DNA of 7,958 bases from VHBM01 sp052386635 (GCA_052386635.1 JBQTJY010000104.1:1-7958); one strand, 5' to 3'; numbered from the stretch's first letter, positions 1-5,977 are shown. The notes: generated by a model not told the origin, from the sequence alone. Translations and numbers: made by a program.

Positions 1-308
1 GAAGAGAAACACTGCTGAGCTCAGCCATCTCAAAACACTTTCCAAATTCTTCATATGAAATAAGCAGGCTTGTAAATGACTTTGGTCCTGCAGCAATTGA
101 GGGAAATGTTGAGGCACTTGTTACAAGTGAGGAGACAAAACACCAAGGAAACATACTAAATGATTTGAGAAAACAAAAGAAACTTCCACCAGCAACAGTA
201 GTAGTTGTGCCAATGGTTATGGCAAAAGATGGCAAGCGAATATCCTCAACTAGAATCAAAAACATTGAGATTGATACAGAAGGTAACTTGCCGCAAATTG
301 ACAATTAA
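1..308 (+). CDS. coaD: Phosphopantetheine adenylyltransferase, archaeal type (3' part only)
   Basis: Only the last 101 codons are present (frame begins at base 3, stop TAA 306-308); the N-terminus with the expected nucleotide-binding HxGH motif lies outside the window. The enzyme joins 4'-phosphopantetheine to AMP from ATP, making dephospho-CoA in the cytoplasm, the penultimate step of coenzyme A synthesis. Visible archaeal family signatures are the stretch EALVTSEETKHQGNILNDLR, then KKLPPATVVVVPMVMAKDGK, and the C-terminal ISSTRIKNIEID, which resembles the ISSTRIR-GEID ending of archaeal members and parallels the ISSTxIR nucleotide-contact segment of the bacterial enzyme. No clear T-run terminator follows, so some readthrough into the next gene, 53 bases downstream, is possible. 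The identification rests on motif recognition. Confidence 0.82.
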   Translation, partial: RETLLSSAISKHFPNSSYEISRLVNDFGPAAIEGNVEALVTSEETKHQGNILNDLRKQKKLPPATVVVVPMVMAKDGKRISSTRIKNIEIDTEGNLPQIDN

Positions 309-331
309 CTTGTCTATCTTTGAGTTAGTGG

Positions 332-339
332 AATAAAAC
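332..339 (+). promoter_or_regulatory. Possible TATA box for the 362-691 gene
   Basis: AATAAAAC is centred about 26.5 bases before the ATG at 362. This is the spacing expected if transcription starts on the start codon (leaderless mRNA). The match to an archaeal TATA box is weak and the surroundings are generally A-rich. Confidence 0.35.
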
Positions 340-361
340 AAAAAATTTCAATCATAGAAAA

Positions 362-691
362 ATGAACATAGCAGACCAGATGCTGGCAAAGCTTGGAAGC
401 GACGTTGCAAATCTAAAGGAAGGGCTACAACCAGAAAACCTGGCATTTTGGTACAATAAAATCATTACAGAGACAATTGACATGGCGCCACCATGGCTTC
501 AGGACAAGATCAAAGTAAAGCAGGATCCAATCTTACCAATGAAGTTTAATCTTGACATCTCAAAGCGTGCTGTAAGATATCTGATGATTGCAATTGACAA
601 CAACCTAGATGCAATGCCATACTCTACAAGACTGTATTTTCTTAAGGTTCAGGAAATAATGTCGACAGAGATGGACAAGTCACTTATCTGA
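362..691 (+). CDS. Conserved-looking small helical protein of unknown function, 109 residues
   Basis: I do not recognise the family. The protein is soluble, with no signal peptide or membrane segment, and looks mostly helical. A conserved-looking core (FWYNKIITETIDMAPPWLQ, residues 30-48) is followed by a basic, hydrophobic second half with KRAVRYLMIAIDNNL near residues 68-82 and YSTRLYFLKVQEIM near 87-100. The ATG at 362 is preferred because it is the first in frame and a weak TATA-like block lies 26 bases upstream, with no clear Shine-Dalgarno. It sits between coaD and the GRGT-repeat gene on the same strand, and a T5 run follows its stop. Nothing in the context assigns a role. That it is a real gene is likely from its amino acid composition and clean spacing. 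Confidence 0.7.
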   Translation: MNIADQMLAKLGSDVANLKEGLQPENLAFWYNKIITETIDMAPPWLQDKIKVKQDPILPMKFNLDISKRAVRYLMIAIDNNLDAMPYSTRLYFLKVQEIMSTEMDKSLI

Positions 692-694
692 TCC

Positions 695-699
695 TTTTT
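695..699 (+). terminator. T5 run after the 362-691 gene
   Basis: Five T residues begin four bases after the TGA stop. Short T-runs on the coding strand are the main intrinsic termination signal in archaea. A second T7 run lies at 735-741, but it sits just downstream of the next promoter's TATA box, so it probably belongs to that promoter region. Confidence 0.45.
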
Positions 700-722
700 A
701 CTTGTGTTTAATACCATAGTAA

Positions 723-730
723 TATTTATC
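723..730 (+). promoter_or_regulatory. TATA box for the GRGT-repeat gene
   Basis: TATTTATC lies within the 12-mer AATATTTATCAA (721-732). Its centre is about 49 bases before the ATG at 776, so transcription should begin near 752 and leave a leader of about 24 bases. The same 12-mer recurs on the minus strand at 1412-1423 before another gene, which strengthens both calls. Confidence 0.55.
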
Positions 731-765
731 AAAATTTTTTTAAGATAGAACACCTATTACAATAG

Positions 766-770
766 CAGGT
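766..770 (+). promoter_or_regulatory. Shine-Dalgarno-like CAGGT before the gene at 776
   Basis: AGGT is complementary to the anti-Shine-Dalgarno ACCU and ends five bases before the ATG at 776. This fits the upstream TATA position, which predicts a short leader rather than a leaderless mRNA. It supports ATG 776 as the start. Confidence 0.45.
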
Positions 771-775
771 TAAAA

Positions 776-1030
776 ATGAAAATTATACGAACCGGTGGAA
801 GAGGAACAACAAGGCGGGTAACAGAAAAAGAAGAAGATAACTGGGCAGGACCAGGTTTTGTAGAATATTCTAAACAGAAAAAAGATGCAGCAAAGGACAT
901 GTATGTCTCAATGGGTCGCGGTACAGCAAAGATCAGGTTTGGTGACATTGCGGATACTGCAAAAAAATCTTCAACTAAAGGTGCATGGATTAGCACTGGA
1001 AGAGGAACCGGTAAAAGAAAAATAGGATAA
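776..1030 (+). CDS. Small basic protein with three GRGT motifs, 84 residues, unknown function
   Basis: I do not recognise a named family. The most striking feature is a repeated glycine-arginine motif: GRGT at residues 8-11, 47-50 and 75-78. The second and third copies share a longer frame, aromatic-V/I-S-x-GRGT-x-K (YVSMGRGTAK at 43-52 and WISTGRGTGK at 71-80), and the first is preceded by IIRT. The protein is rich in K, R and G, has no cysteine and no membrane segment, and ends in KRKIG. Short basic glycine-arginine patches are compatible with binding nucleic acid or a phosphate-rich ligand, but this is inference; the motif is not the AT-hook core RGRP. A TATA box and a Shine-Dalgarno-like site support expression from ATG 776. 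It converges with the minus-strand gene ending at 1042, leaving 11 bases between stops. Confidence 0.75.
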   Translation: MKIIRTGGRGTTRRVTEKEEDNWAGPGFVEYSKQKKDAAKDMYVSMGRGTAKIRFGDIADTAKKSSTKGAWISTGRGTGKRKIG

Positions 1031-1031
1031 G

Positions 1032-1059
1032 GCTAGAACATTTAACGAAAACTTCTAGC
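1032..1059. terminator. Inverted repeat at the convergent gene ends
   Basis: GCTAGAA (1032-1038) and TTCTAGC (1053-1059) form a perfect 7-base stem around a 14-base loop. The repeat spans the junction of the two convergent genes and includes the stop codon of the minus-strand gene. A role as bidirectional terminator or mRNA 3'-end hairpin is plausible, but no strong T-run follows in either direction. Confidence 0.35.
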
Positions 1060-1389
1060 TGTGCGAATTACCTTGTTATGATCATATGCTGTTGATGTAG
1101 TAACGTAAAATAGGTGATTTTTGCCGGCAGGCATTGTGATTCTTTTCACCCTTCCATATTCTGCTACTACGTATTTGCACTGACCTAGTTTTCTTGCAAA
1201 TGATTTTCTTACCTTCCATGCTTGTGTCGCTAATCTAAGAGAACTAATGCTTTCCTTTTTTGATAAAAGATTTCGTACTCGTCTAGAGTGTGCAGAGTAA
1301 ACTACTTTGCCATTCCTGTCGCATACTGTTACTACTCTTACTGAAGGACTAAGCTTTAACAATCTTACAGCGGCTTTTTGGACTTGCAT
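1042..1389 (-). CDS. Small thaumarchaeal protein, DUF6659-like, 115 residues
   Basis: The layout resembles a family of small thaumarchaeal proteins with a roadblock/profilin-like appearance: a hydrophobic strand ending in NGK (VRVVTVCDRNGKVVYSAHS), a basic helical middle (WKVRKSFARKLGQCKYVVAEY), then GRVKRITMPAGKNHLFYVTT and a final IRTARSF. I associate this pattern with DUF6659-type proteins from memory, so the family name is tentative. The function is unknown; roadblock-like proteins often act as small-GTPase or signalling scaffolds. The start is set at ATG 1389 rather than the in-frame TTG at 1398, because a TATA box is centred 28 bases upstream of the ATG and implies a leaderless message. 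It is the last of three minus-strand genes downstream of trpS but has its own promoter. Confidence 0.68.
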   Translation of the reverse strand: MQVQKAAVRLLKLSPSVRVVTVCDRNGKVVYSAHSRRVRNLLSKKESISSLRLATQAWKVRKSFARKLGQCKYVVAEYGRVKRITMPAGKNHLFYVTTSTAYDHNKVIRTARSFR

Positions 1390-1413
1390 GAAACACAAAT
1401 TCTTTTTATCGTT

Positions 1414-1421
1414 GATAAATA
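1414..1421 (-). promoter_or_regulatory. TATA box for the 1042-1389 gene
   Basis: On the minus strand this reads TATTTATC, inside the 12-mer AATATTTATCAA that also precedes the gene at 776. Its centre is about 28 bases from the ATG at 1389, predicting a leaderless transcript, and it decides the start codon of this gene. Confidence 0.55.
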
Positions 1422-1462
1422 TTTCCTACACAAAGTTATCCTTCGCTAGAACTGACTAGTAC

Positions 1463-1747
1463 TTAGGTTCTTTTTTCAATTTCTACCTCGTCATTGATTA
1501 TTTTTGTGTCAGTTATCTTGTGCTGCTTTTCTATAACTGACTGCATAAAGTCGGTAAACTCTTCGGCCTGTCTATGATCCTTTAAAAGTATGCTGTGAGC
1601 AGACTTGTCTTTTAGCCCAACAATTATCTCGTTTTCAATCACATCCAAAATCTCTGTGATAAAAGTCTCGTTTCCTTCCTTTATGAAAATCAAAGTTGCA
1701 AGTTTTTTTGCTTCGTATTTATCAATGCAGAGAAATTTTTTCTTCAT
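1463..1747 (-). CDS. Small unknown protein coupled to trpS, 94 residues
   Basis: I do not recognise this family. It is a charged, soluble alpha/beta-looking protein with no membrane segment. The N-terminal half reads LCIDKYEAKKLATLIFIKEG, followed by strands around EILDVIENEIIVGLKD (about 33-48), a helix around DHRQAEEFTDFMQSVIEKQ and an acidic-basic tail. Its ATG overlaps the trpS stop by one base (TAATG on the minus strand), a typical translational-coupling arrangement, so it should be made from the trpS transcript. No separate promoter was seen. The tight link suggests conserved co-expression with tryptophanyl-tRNA synthetase, but the sequence shows no direct role in aminoacylation. The reading frame is well supported by the overlap; the function is open. 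Confidence 0.72.
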   Translation of the reverse strand: MKKKFLCIDKYEAKKLATLIFIKEGNETFITEILDVIENEIIVGLKDKSAHSILLKDHRQAEEFTDFMQSVIEKQHKITDTKIINDEVEIEKRT

Positions 1748-2856
1748 TAATCTTCAAGCAAGTATTTGTCTAGTTTGTCTCTTGCTTTTTCACGTTTTTC
1801 CTGATGCGATTTTAGAAACTGGTTTATTTTTTCAATTAAAATTGCCTTTAGCTCACCTGATAGCAACTTTCCTGACCTGTAATCATCATGGATTTTTTTC
1901 AGCTTGGCATCATCTGGCTCAAAGAAAATTCTAAGATACTGATATGATACATCGATGTCTGGATTCCCGCCCTTTTTTCTGTGCTCCTCAATGTCTGGCT
2001 GGCCACCTGAGAAAGCGTACTTGTTTACCTTCTTTTTTACAATCTCTGGTGCATCTGTTGTGTAAATTGTATTTGTTTCCTCAGATGCAGACATTTTTCC
2101 ACCAGATCCTTCAAGTGATGGTATCATGATGTTGTGAATTAGGGCAGGTTTTATCTTTCCAATTCTTGGTGCAACATCACGTGTTATTCTAAAGTGCGGG
2201 TCTTGATCAACACCTAGTGGTATCAGAACAGGCTTGTCTTCAAGAAAGCATGGCGCTGACTGGAGTGCTGTATAAAAAATCATTCCAGTATTTGTCTCGT
2301 TTGTAAAACCAAAGACTGCCTTTGTGTTTGAGAAATTGATCTTTTTTGCAACCTGGGCTGCAATTGGATAAAGTGTCTTGATGTTTTTTGTATCAATTAT
2401 TATTTTTGTGTTCTCTGGCTTGAAGCCAAGCGCAATAAAGTCAAGTGCATTTTCGTCTGCAAAGCATCTTGTTTCCTCAAGTGTCAGGTTTTGCTTTGAA
2501 TAAAATTTCTCATCATCTGTTAGCTGAAAATACATGTTAACCCCAAACTTTTCCTGTAGCCACTTTGCAAATACCCAAGGCACAAGATGGCCAATGTGAG
2601 TGTGTCCTGAAGGGCCACGTCCAGTATAGAGGAAAAACTTGTTTCCTTTCTCATAATCATCGAGGATTCTGCCAAGATCACGATGCGAGAAAAAAATCCC
2701 TCTTCGCAACATAAAGTGTGACTCGCCAGTTATCTTTTCGACTCTTTGCAAAAGCTGTTTTGAAATTTTTTCAGTCCCAAACTGTTTAATCAGCTTGTCA
2801 TAATCTACCTCGCCTTCTACATGCCATGGTGTTACAATAAAGTCATCAGTCGGCAT
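1747..2856 (-). CDS. trpS: Tryptophanyl-tRNA synthetase, archaeal/eukaryotic type
   Basis: This class I synthetase activates tryptophan with ATP and charges tRNA-Trp in the cytoplasm. The 369-residue length is normal for the archaeal form. Visible signatures are an N-terminal HFMLRRGIFFSHRDL segment (about 47-61), typical of the archaeal/eukaryotic branch; the HIGH-type motif GRGPSGHTHIGHL (about 79-91); the tryptophan-pocket region around FQLTDDEKFY; PLGVDQDPHFRITRD (about 213-227); and the KMSKS-type loop GGKMSAS (about 252-258), where KMSAS is usual for this branch. The ATG at 2856 is supported by a TATA block centred 25.5 bases upstream, giving a leaderless mRNA. It heads a two-gene unit with the 94-residue gene and diverges from pheS. 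No defect was seen. Confidence 0.97.
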   Translation of the reverse strand: MPTDDFIVTPWHVEGEVDYDKLIKQFGTEKISKQLLQRVEKITGESHFMLRRGIFFSHRDLGRILDDYEKGNKFFLYTGRGPSGHTHIGHLVPWVFAKWLQEKFGVNMYFQLTDDEKFYSKQNLTLEETRCFADENALDFIALGFKPENTKIIIDTKNIKTLYPIAAQVAKKINFSNTKAVFGFTNETNTGMIFYTALQSAPCFLEDKPVLIPLGVDQDPHFRITRDVAPRIGKIKPALIHNIMIPSLEGSGGKMSASEETNTIYTTDAPEIVKKKVNKYAFSGGQPDIEEHRKKGGNPDIDVSYQYLRIFFEPDDAKLKKIHDDYRSGKLLSGELKAILIEKINQFLKSHQEKREKARDKLDKYLLED

Positions 2857-2877
2857 TCATTTTGACTTGCATTAAGG

Positions 2878-2885
2878 TTTAAAAA
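2878..2885. promoter_or_regulatory. Shared TATA block of the divergent trpS and pheS promoters
   Basis: TTTAAAAA on the plus strand is TTTTTAAA on the minus strand. Its centre (2881.5) is 26.5 bases before the pheS TTG at 2908 and 25.5 bases before the trpS ATG at 2856. The block therefore sits at the canonical TATA distance for leaderless transcription in both directions, and no other equally good box was seen in the 51-base gap. Confidence 0.65.
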
Positions 2886-2907
2886 GTCTTTTTAGGACTT
2901 TGTAATA

Positions 2908-4338
2908 TTGTCACATGTTCTTCATCCTATTGAAAAAAAAATTATCAATGCCTTAAAGGAAACACAAAAACTCAGCACCGAGGAACTTGAGAAAAAAACT
3001 GAACTTTCATCTGATCAAGTTAGACGTGGAATTGAGTGGCTAAAGCTAAAAGGACTAGCTGATGTTATCGAATCAAAGGAAACTACACACAAGCTTAGCT
3101 CTGCCGGAGACGAAGTTCTCAAAAGCGGTCTGCCTGAAAGAAAACTAATCAATCTCTTAAAGGAAGGGCCAAAGACATTTGATGAGGCAAAACAATCCCT
3201 ATCAGAATCAGACTTTCATGCAGCAATATCTAACGCAAAAAGAAACGACTGGATTACAATAGATAAAGACGACGATACTACAAAAATTTCACTCAAAGTG
3301 CAAGACCCATCACCATCTGCTGAGGAAAAAGTTCTCCAGGAAATAAACCAGGGAAACTTTGATCAAAATACATTATATCATGATAAAAATCAGCACGAAA
3401 AACTTGTCGGATATTTTCGCCTCAAAAAACTTGCCCTCATTGAAGAAATCATCAACAAATCAAAAACAATCTCACTAACAGAAAAGGCAAAAGACATCGA
3501 TACTAGCGAAAAGGATCTTGCAGAAATCAATGTTGTTGCATCTGTTCCTGCCACATTTGTTGCAAGGACTCACCCGCTAAAGGAAGTGATAAACGAGATC
3601 CGTGAAATTTTTACAAGCCTTGGATTTACCGAGGTGCTTGGCAACTTTACGCAGCCAAGCTTTTGGAACTTTGATGCACTTTTCACACCACAGGACCATC
3701 CAGCAAGGGAAATGCAGGATACATTTTACCTCAAAGACTTTACAGCTGATAACATTGCAAGCCCAGCACAGATAAGGCAGGTATCAAAATCACACAAGCT
3801 TGGTTGGAGATACCACTGGAACATAGAAGAAGCAAAAAAGATGGTTCTTCGAACCCACACAACATGTGTTACACTAAAGTATCTTGCAGACCACAAACCA
3901 GATGAGGCAAGAATATTCTCGCTGGGCAGAGTCTTTCGAAACGAAAAGGTAAGCTACAAACATCTATCTGAATTCAACCAAGTTGAAGGAATTGTTGTTG
4001 GAAAAGACGTGACATTAAGAGATCTTATGGGACTGCAACAAGAGTTTTACAAAAAAATGGGTCTGCCAAAGGTAAAGTTTTGGCCAACATTTTTCCCGTA
4101 CACAGAGCCATCACTGCAAAGCATGGTTTACAATGAAAGGTTGGGAAAATGGGTTGAACTTTTTGGCATGGGAATTTTCAGACCCGAAGTCACAAAGCCA
4201 CTAGGCATCACAAAACCTGTTCTTGCATGGGGTGGGGGAATAGAGCGCATTGCGATGCTAAAGTATGGATTAGATGATGTTAGAGAATTTTACAACAATA
4301 ACCTTGGTTGGCTGAGGACTGCAATACAATGCCAGTAG
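2908..4338 (+). CDS. pheS: Phenylalanyl-tRNA synthetase alpha subunit, archaeal type
   Basis: This is the catalytic subunit of the heterotetrameric class II enzyme that charges tRNA-Phe. It has 476 residues, the long archaeal/eukaryotic form with N-terminal winged-helix tRNA-contact modules (starting LHPIEKKIINALKE at 5-18, with further helix-turn-helix-like segments to about 180). The catalytic core begins near 220 with THPLKEVINEIREIF, then FWNFDALFTPQDHPAREMQD (252-271), RTHTT (315-319), motif 2 RVFRNEKVSYKHLSEFNQVE (341-360), FPYTEPS (396-402) and motif 3 GGGIERIAMLKYGLDDVRE (442-460). The start is TTG at 2908: no in-frame ATG exists nearby, the family N-terminus is intact, and a TATA box is 26.5 bases upstream. 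It overlaps pheT by 10 bases. All key motifs are present. Confidence 0.97.
   Translation: MSHVLHPIEKKIINALKETQKLSTEELEKKTELSSDQVRRGIEWLKLKGLADVIESKETTHKLSSAGDEVLKSGLPERKLINLLKEGPKTFDEAKQSLSESDFHAAISNAKRNDWITIDKDDDTTKISLKVQDPSPSAEEKVLQEINQGNFDQNTLYHDKNQHEKLVGYFRLKKLALIEEIINKSKTISLTEKAKDIDTSEKDLAEINVVASVPATFVARTHPLKEVINEIREIFTSLGFTEVLGNFTQPSFWNFDALFTPQDHPAREMQDTFYLKDFTADNIASPAQIRQVSKSHKLGWRYHWNIEEAKKMVLRTHTTCVTLKYLADHKPDEARIFSLGRVFRNEKVSYKHLSEFNQVEGIVVGKDVTLRDLMGLQQEFYKKMGLPKVKFWPTFFPYTEPSLQSMVYNERLGKWVELFGMGIFRPEVTKPLGITKPVLAWGGGIERIAMLKYGLDDVREFYNNNLGWLRTAIQCQ
4313..4317 (+). promoter_or_regulatory. Ribosome binding site for pheT inside pheS
   Basis: TGAGG is a full match to the archaeal anti-Shine-Dalgarno complement and ends 11 bases before the ATG at 4329. 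It supports ATG 4329 as the pheT start rather than any earlier in-frame codon, and fits internal initiation on the pheST message. Confidence 0.5.
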
Positions 4339-5789
4339 TAACACTATACCTTGACAGACTGCAAAGACTGGTTGGCAAGACAAGCAAAGAAAAAATAATT
4401 TCCACACTTCCATTTCTTGGCCTTGACATCGAAGAGCAGACAGACCAATACATTAGAGTAGAGTACAGCCCAAACAGGCCAGACTATGCAACAGACTTTG
4501 GAATTGCAGCAGGTCTTCAAGGCCTTTTGGGAATAAAAAAAGGACTAGTTAAGCTTGATGTAAAAAGAGGCCCATACCAGCTAAAGGCAGATCAGTCTGT
4601 AAAAAAAGTACGATCATATGTTACGGCAATTGTTGCAAAAAATGGAAACCTTGACGACGAAACTATACGACAGCTAATCGCACTTCAAGAGGATCTTCAC
4701 TTTGGAATTGGCAGAAACAGGAAAAAATCATCAATTGGAATTCATGATTTAGATAAAATCGAGTTTCCACTACTCTACACAACTGCCACAAAAGAACACA
4801 GATTCATTCCGCTAGGCTCAGAAACTGAAAGCACCATATCTGAAATACTGCAAAACACCGAAGTTGGGATACAATACGGCAGGCTTCTTGAAAACGTAGA
4901 ATCTGTGCCAATTATTTTGGATTCAAAGGGAAATACAATATCATTTCCACCAATAATTAATTCTGCACTGACTACAGTCTCATCATCAACAAAAAATCTT
5001 CTAGTTGAAGTTACAGCCACTGACAAAAACACTGCCGAAGATACGTTATCAGTTGTAGCTGCAACTTTGCAAAATGCTGGATTTTTGTTAACTTCGATAC
5101 AGATTTCAGGTGCAGGTAACACAACGCCTTCTCTTAAAACAAAAAAAATGAGCCTTGGTGTAGATCTTGCAAACAAAATACTTGGCCTAAAACTATCATC
5201 AGGTATTCTCTCAGCTGCACTAAAAAAGTGTAGACTGGATGCACTGCCAATGAAAAACAAAATTTCTTGTATCATACCACGATTTCGATTTGACATACTT
5301 GGCCCAATGGATTTGATAGAAGAGATTGCACTAGGATATGGAATTGAAAATCTAAAACCCACACTTCCACAATCGTCTTCAGTTGGACAAAAAAATATTG
5401 TAACAAAACAGCTTGACCTGCTAGGAAAAATAATGGTAGGCCTTGGATTTACCGAAGCGTTAAACTCTAGCCTTGTCAGCAAAAGCATCCAGTATAGTAT
5501 GACGAATCGAGACTCGTTTGGTCACATCCAAGTTGTCGAGTCAAAAAGTCAGGAGCATACAATTCTTCGTGATATGCTTCTTCCAAGCATGCTTGACACT
5601 CTATCAAGAAATGTGCACGAGCAATATCCACAAAAATTATTTGAAATTGGAACGGTCTTTTTTGCTGACGATCCAATAAAAGAAGAGATCTCTTTGTGTT
5701 GTATCAGTGCACACAAGGACGCAAACTATTCAGAGATAAAATCAATTCTTCAATCAGCACTAAAAACTGGATTTAACATAGAGTGTTAA
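4329..5789 (+). CDS. pheT: Phenylalanyl-tRNA synthetase beta subunit, cut short by an in-frame TAA
   Basis: PheT pairs with PheS; it contributes to tRNA binding and, in its B3/B4 domain, to editing of mischarged tyrosine. The open part has 486 residues against about 550 for archaeal PheT. It shows the N-terminal family start (MPVVTLYLDRLQRLVG), YSPNRPDYATDFGIA (47-61), the B3/B4 segment LHFGIGRNRKKSSIGIHDLD (123-142), the B5 domain from about 274 to 342 (including PRFRFDILGPMDLIEEIALG) and the catalytic-like core from about 355 (LLGKIMVGLGFTEALNSSL, later LRDMLLPSMLD and LFEIGTVFF). A TAA at 5787-5789 stops it, yet the remaining family C-terminus continues in the same frame to 5963, so the ancestral gene is 4329-5963 (544 codons plus stop). 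ATG 4329 matches the family N-terminus and overlaps pheS by 10 bases. Confidence 0.93.
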   Translation: MPVVTLYLDRLQRLVGKTSKEKIISTLPFLGLDIEEQTDQYIRVEYSPNRPDYATDFGIAAGLQGLLGIKKGLVKLDVKRGPYQLKADQSVKKVRSYVTAIVAKNGNLDDETIRQLIALQEDLHFGIGRNRKKSSIGIHDLDKIEFPLLYTTATKEHRFIPLGSETESTISEILQNTEVGIQYGRLLENVESVPIILDSKGNTISFPPIINSALTTVSSSTKNLLVEVTATDKNTAEDTLSVVAATLQNAGFLLTSIQISGAGNTTPSLKTKKMSLGVDLANKILGLKLSSGILSAALKKCRLDALPMKNKISCIIPRFRFDILGPMDLIEEIALGYGIENLKPTLPQSSSVGQKNIVTKQLDLLGKIMVGLGFTEALNSSLVSKSIQYSMTNRDSFGHIQVVESKSQEHTILRDMLLPSMLDTLSRNVHEQYPQKLFEIGTVFFADDPIKEEISLCCISAHKDANYSEIKSILQSALKTGFNIEC

Positions 5790-5806
5790 ACAAAGACATC
5801 AACTCA

Positions 5807-5816
5807 TTTTTTTTTT
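5807..5816 (+). terminator. T10 run shortly after the premature pheT stop
   Basis: Ten consecutive T residues start 17 bases after the internal TAA. In the full-length reading they supply the last base of a His codon and three Phe codons. A run this long is a strong candidate archaeal transcription terminator and also a slippage-prone site. Whether it terminates transcription here is untested. Confidence 0.4.
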
Positions 5817-5948
5817 GAAAAAGGAAAAACTGCAGACATAATTGCAAACAACTCTAAAGTTGGTACAGTTGGTGAAATTGACTCTGCAATAGTTGAGAAC
5901 TTTAAGCTACGTATGCCTGTTGTGGCATTTGAGATAAAACTATCTGGG

Positions 5949-5956
5949 TTAATATT
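5949..5956 (+). promoter_or_regulatory. TATA box for the noncoding RNA at about 5978
   Basis: TTAATATT is centred about 26 bases before G5978, which is where the first paired segment of the predicted RNA (GCCCA) begins. The box lies within the last codons of the ancestral pheT frame. Confidence 0.5.
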
Positions 5957-5965
5957 CCACTAAAT

Positions 5966-5977
5966 ACTAGATCTAGT
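5966..5977. promoter_or_regulatory. Perfect 12-base palindrome between TATA box and RNA start
   Basis: ACTAGATCTAGT is a perfect inverted repeat with no spacer. It begins two bases after the ancestral pheT stop and ends directly before the predicted RNA start at 5978. The position would suit an operator for a dimeric regulator or an initiator-region element. Chance occurrence cannot be excluded. Confidence 0.35.

Larger units (their letters stand above)
5790..5963 (+). pseudogene. pheT: In-frame C-terminal remainder of pheT after the internal TAA
   Basis: Fifty-seven sense codons follow the internal TAA in the same reading frame and end at TAA 5961-5963. They encode FEKGKTADIIANNSKVGTV, then GEIDSAIVENFKLRMPVVAF and EIKLSG. 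This matches the usual PheT ending (a glycine-rich strand, G-iGEi, a helix ending in NF, then PV-AFEI). The segment has no frameshift and no further stop, so it was under coding constraint until recently or still is. The first possible ATG inside it is late (codon RM of KLRMPV), so independent translation of the domain is unlikely. A single T-to-A change at 5787 would turn TAA into AAA (Lys) and restore the gene. Confidence 0.8.

Noticed and set aside
757..996. Minus-strand open frame of 79 codons opposite the GRGT-repeat gene
   Set aside because: The plus-strand gene has promoter and ribosome-site support and an internal protein repeat, and the antisense frame has neither.
1390..1398. TTG at 1398 as start of the small minus-strand gene
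   Set aside because: The ATG at 1389 is in frame, and the TATA box at 1414-1421 is spaced for initiation at the ATG.
1605..1934. Plus-strand open frame of 109 codons across the trpS end and the 94-residue gene
   Set aside because: It is antisense to two coupled genes, and its F/L/S-rich translation matches no family.
4308..4328. Upstream in-frame extension of pheT before ATG 4329
   Set aside because: The family N-terminus begins at MPVV, and TGAGG lies 11 bases before that ATG. The extra seven codons lack family similarity.
4775..5488. Long open frame on the minus strand (237 codons) inside pheT
   Set aside because: It lies wholly opposite a well-supported synthetase gene, has a Phe/Ser/Ile-rich composition typical of antisense shadows, and has no recognisable domain or promoter.
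5787..5789. Selenocysteine or pyrrolysine recoding at the pheT stop
   Set aside because: The codon is TAA, whereas those systems use UGA and UAG. TAA also ends trpS and other genes here, so a reassigned code is not supported.
5807..5816. Frameshift at the T10 run as the cause of the short pheT
   Set aside because: The upstream PheT frame and the downstream C-terminal segment are in the same frame, so no net indel is needed. The interruption is a stop codon located before the T-run.
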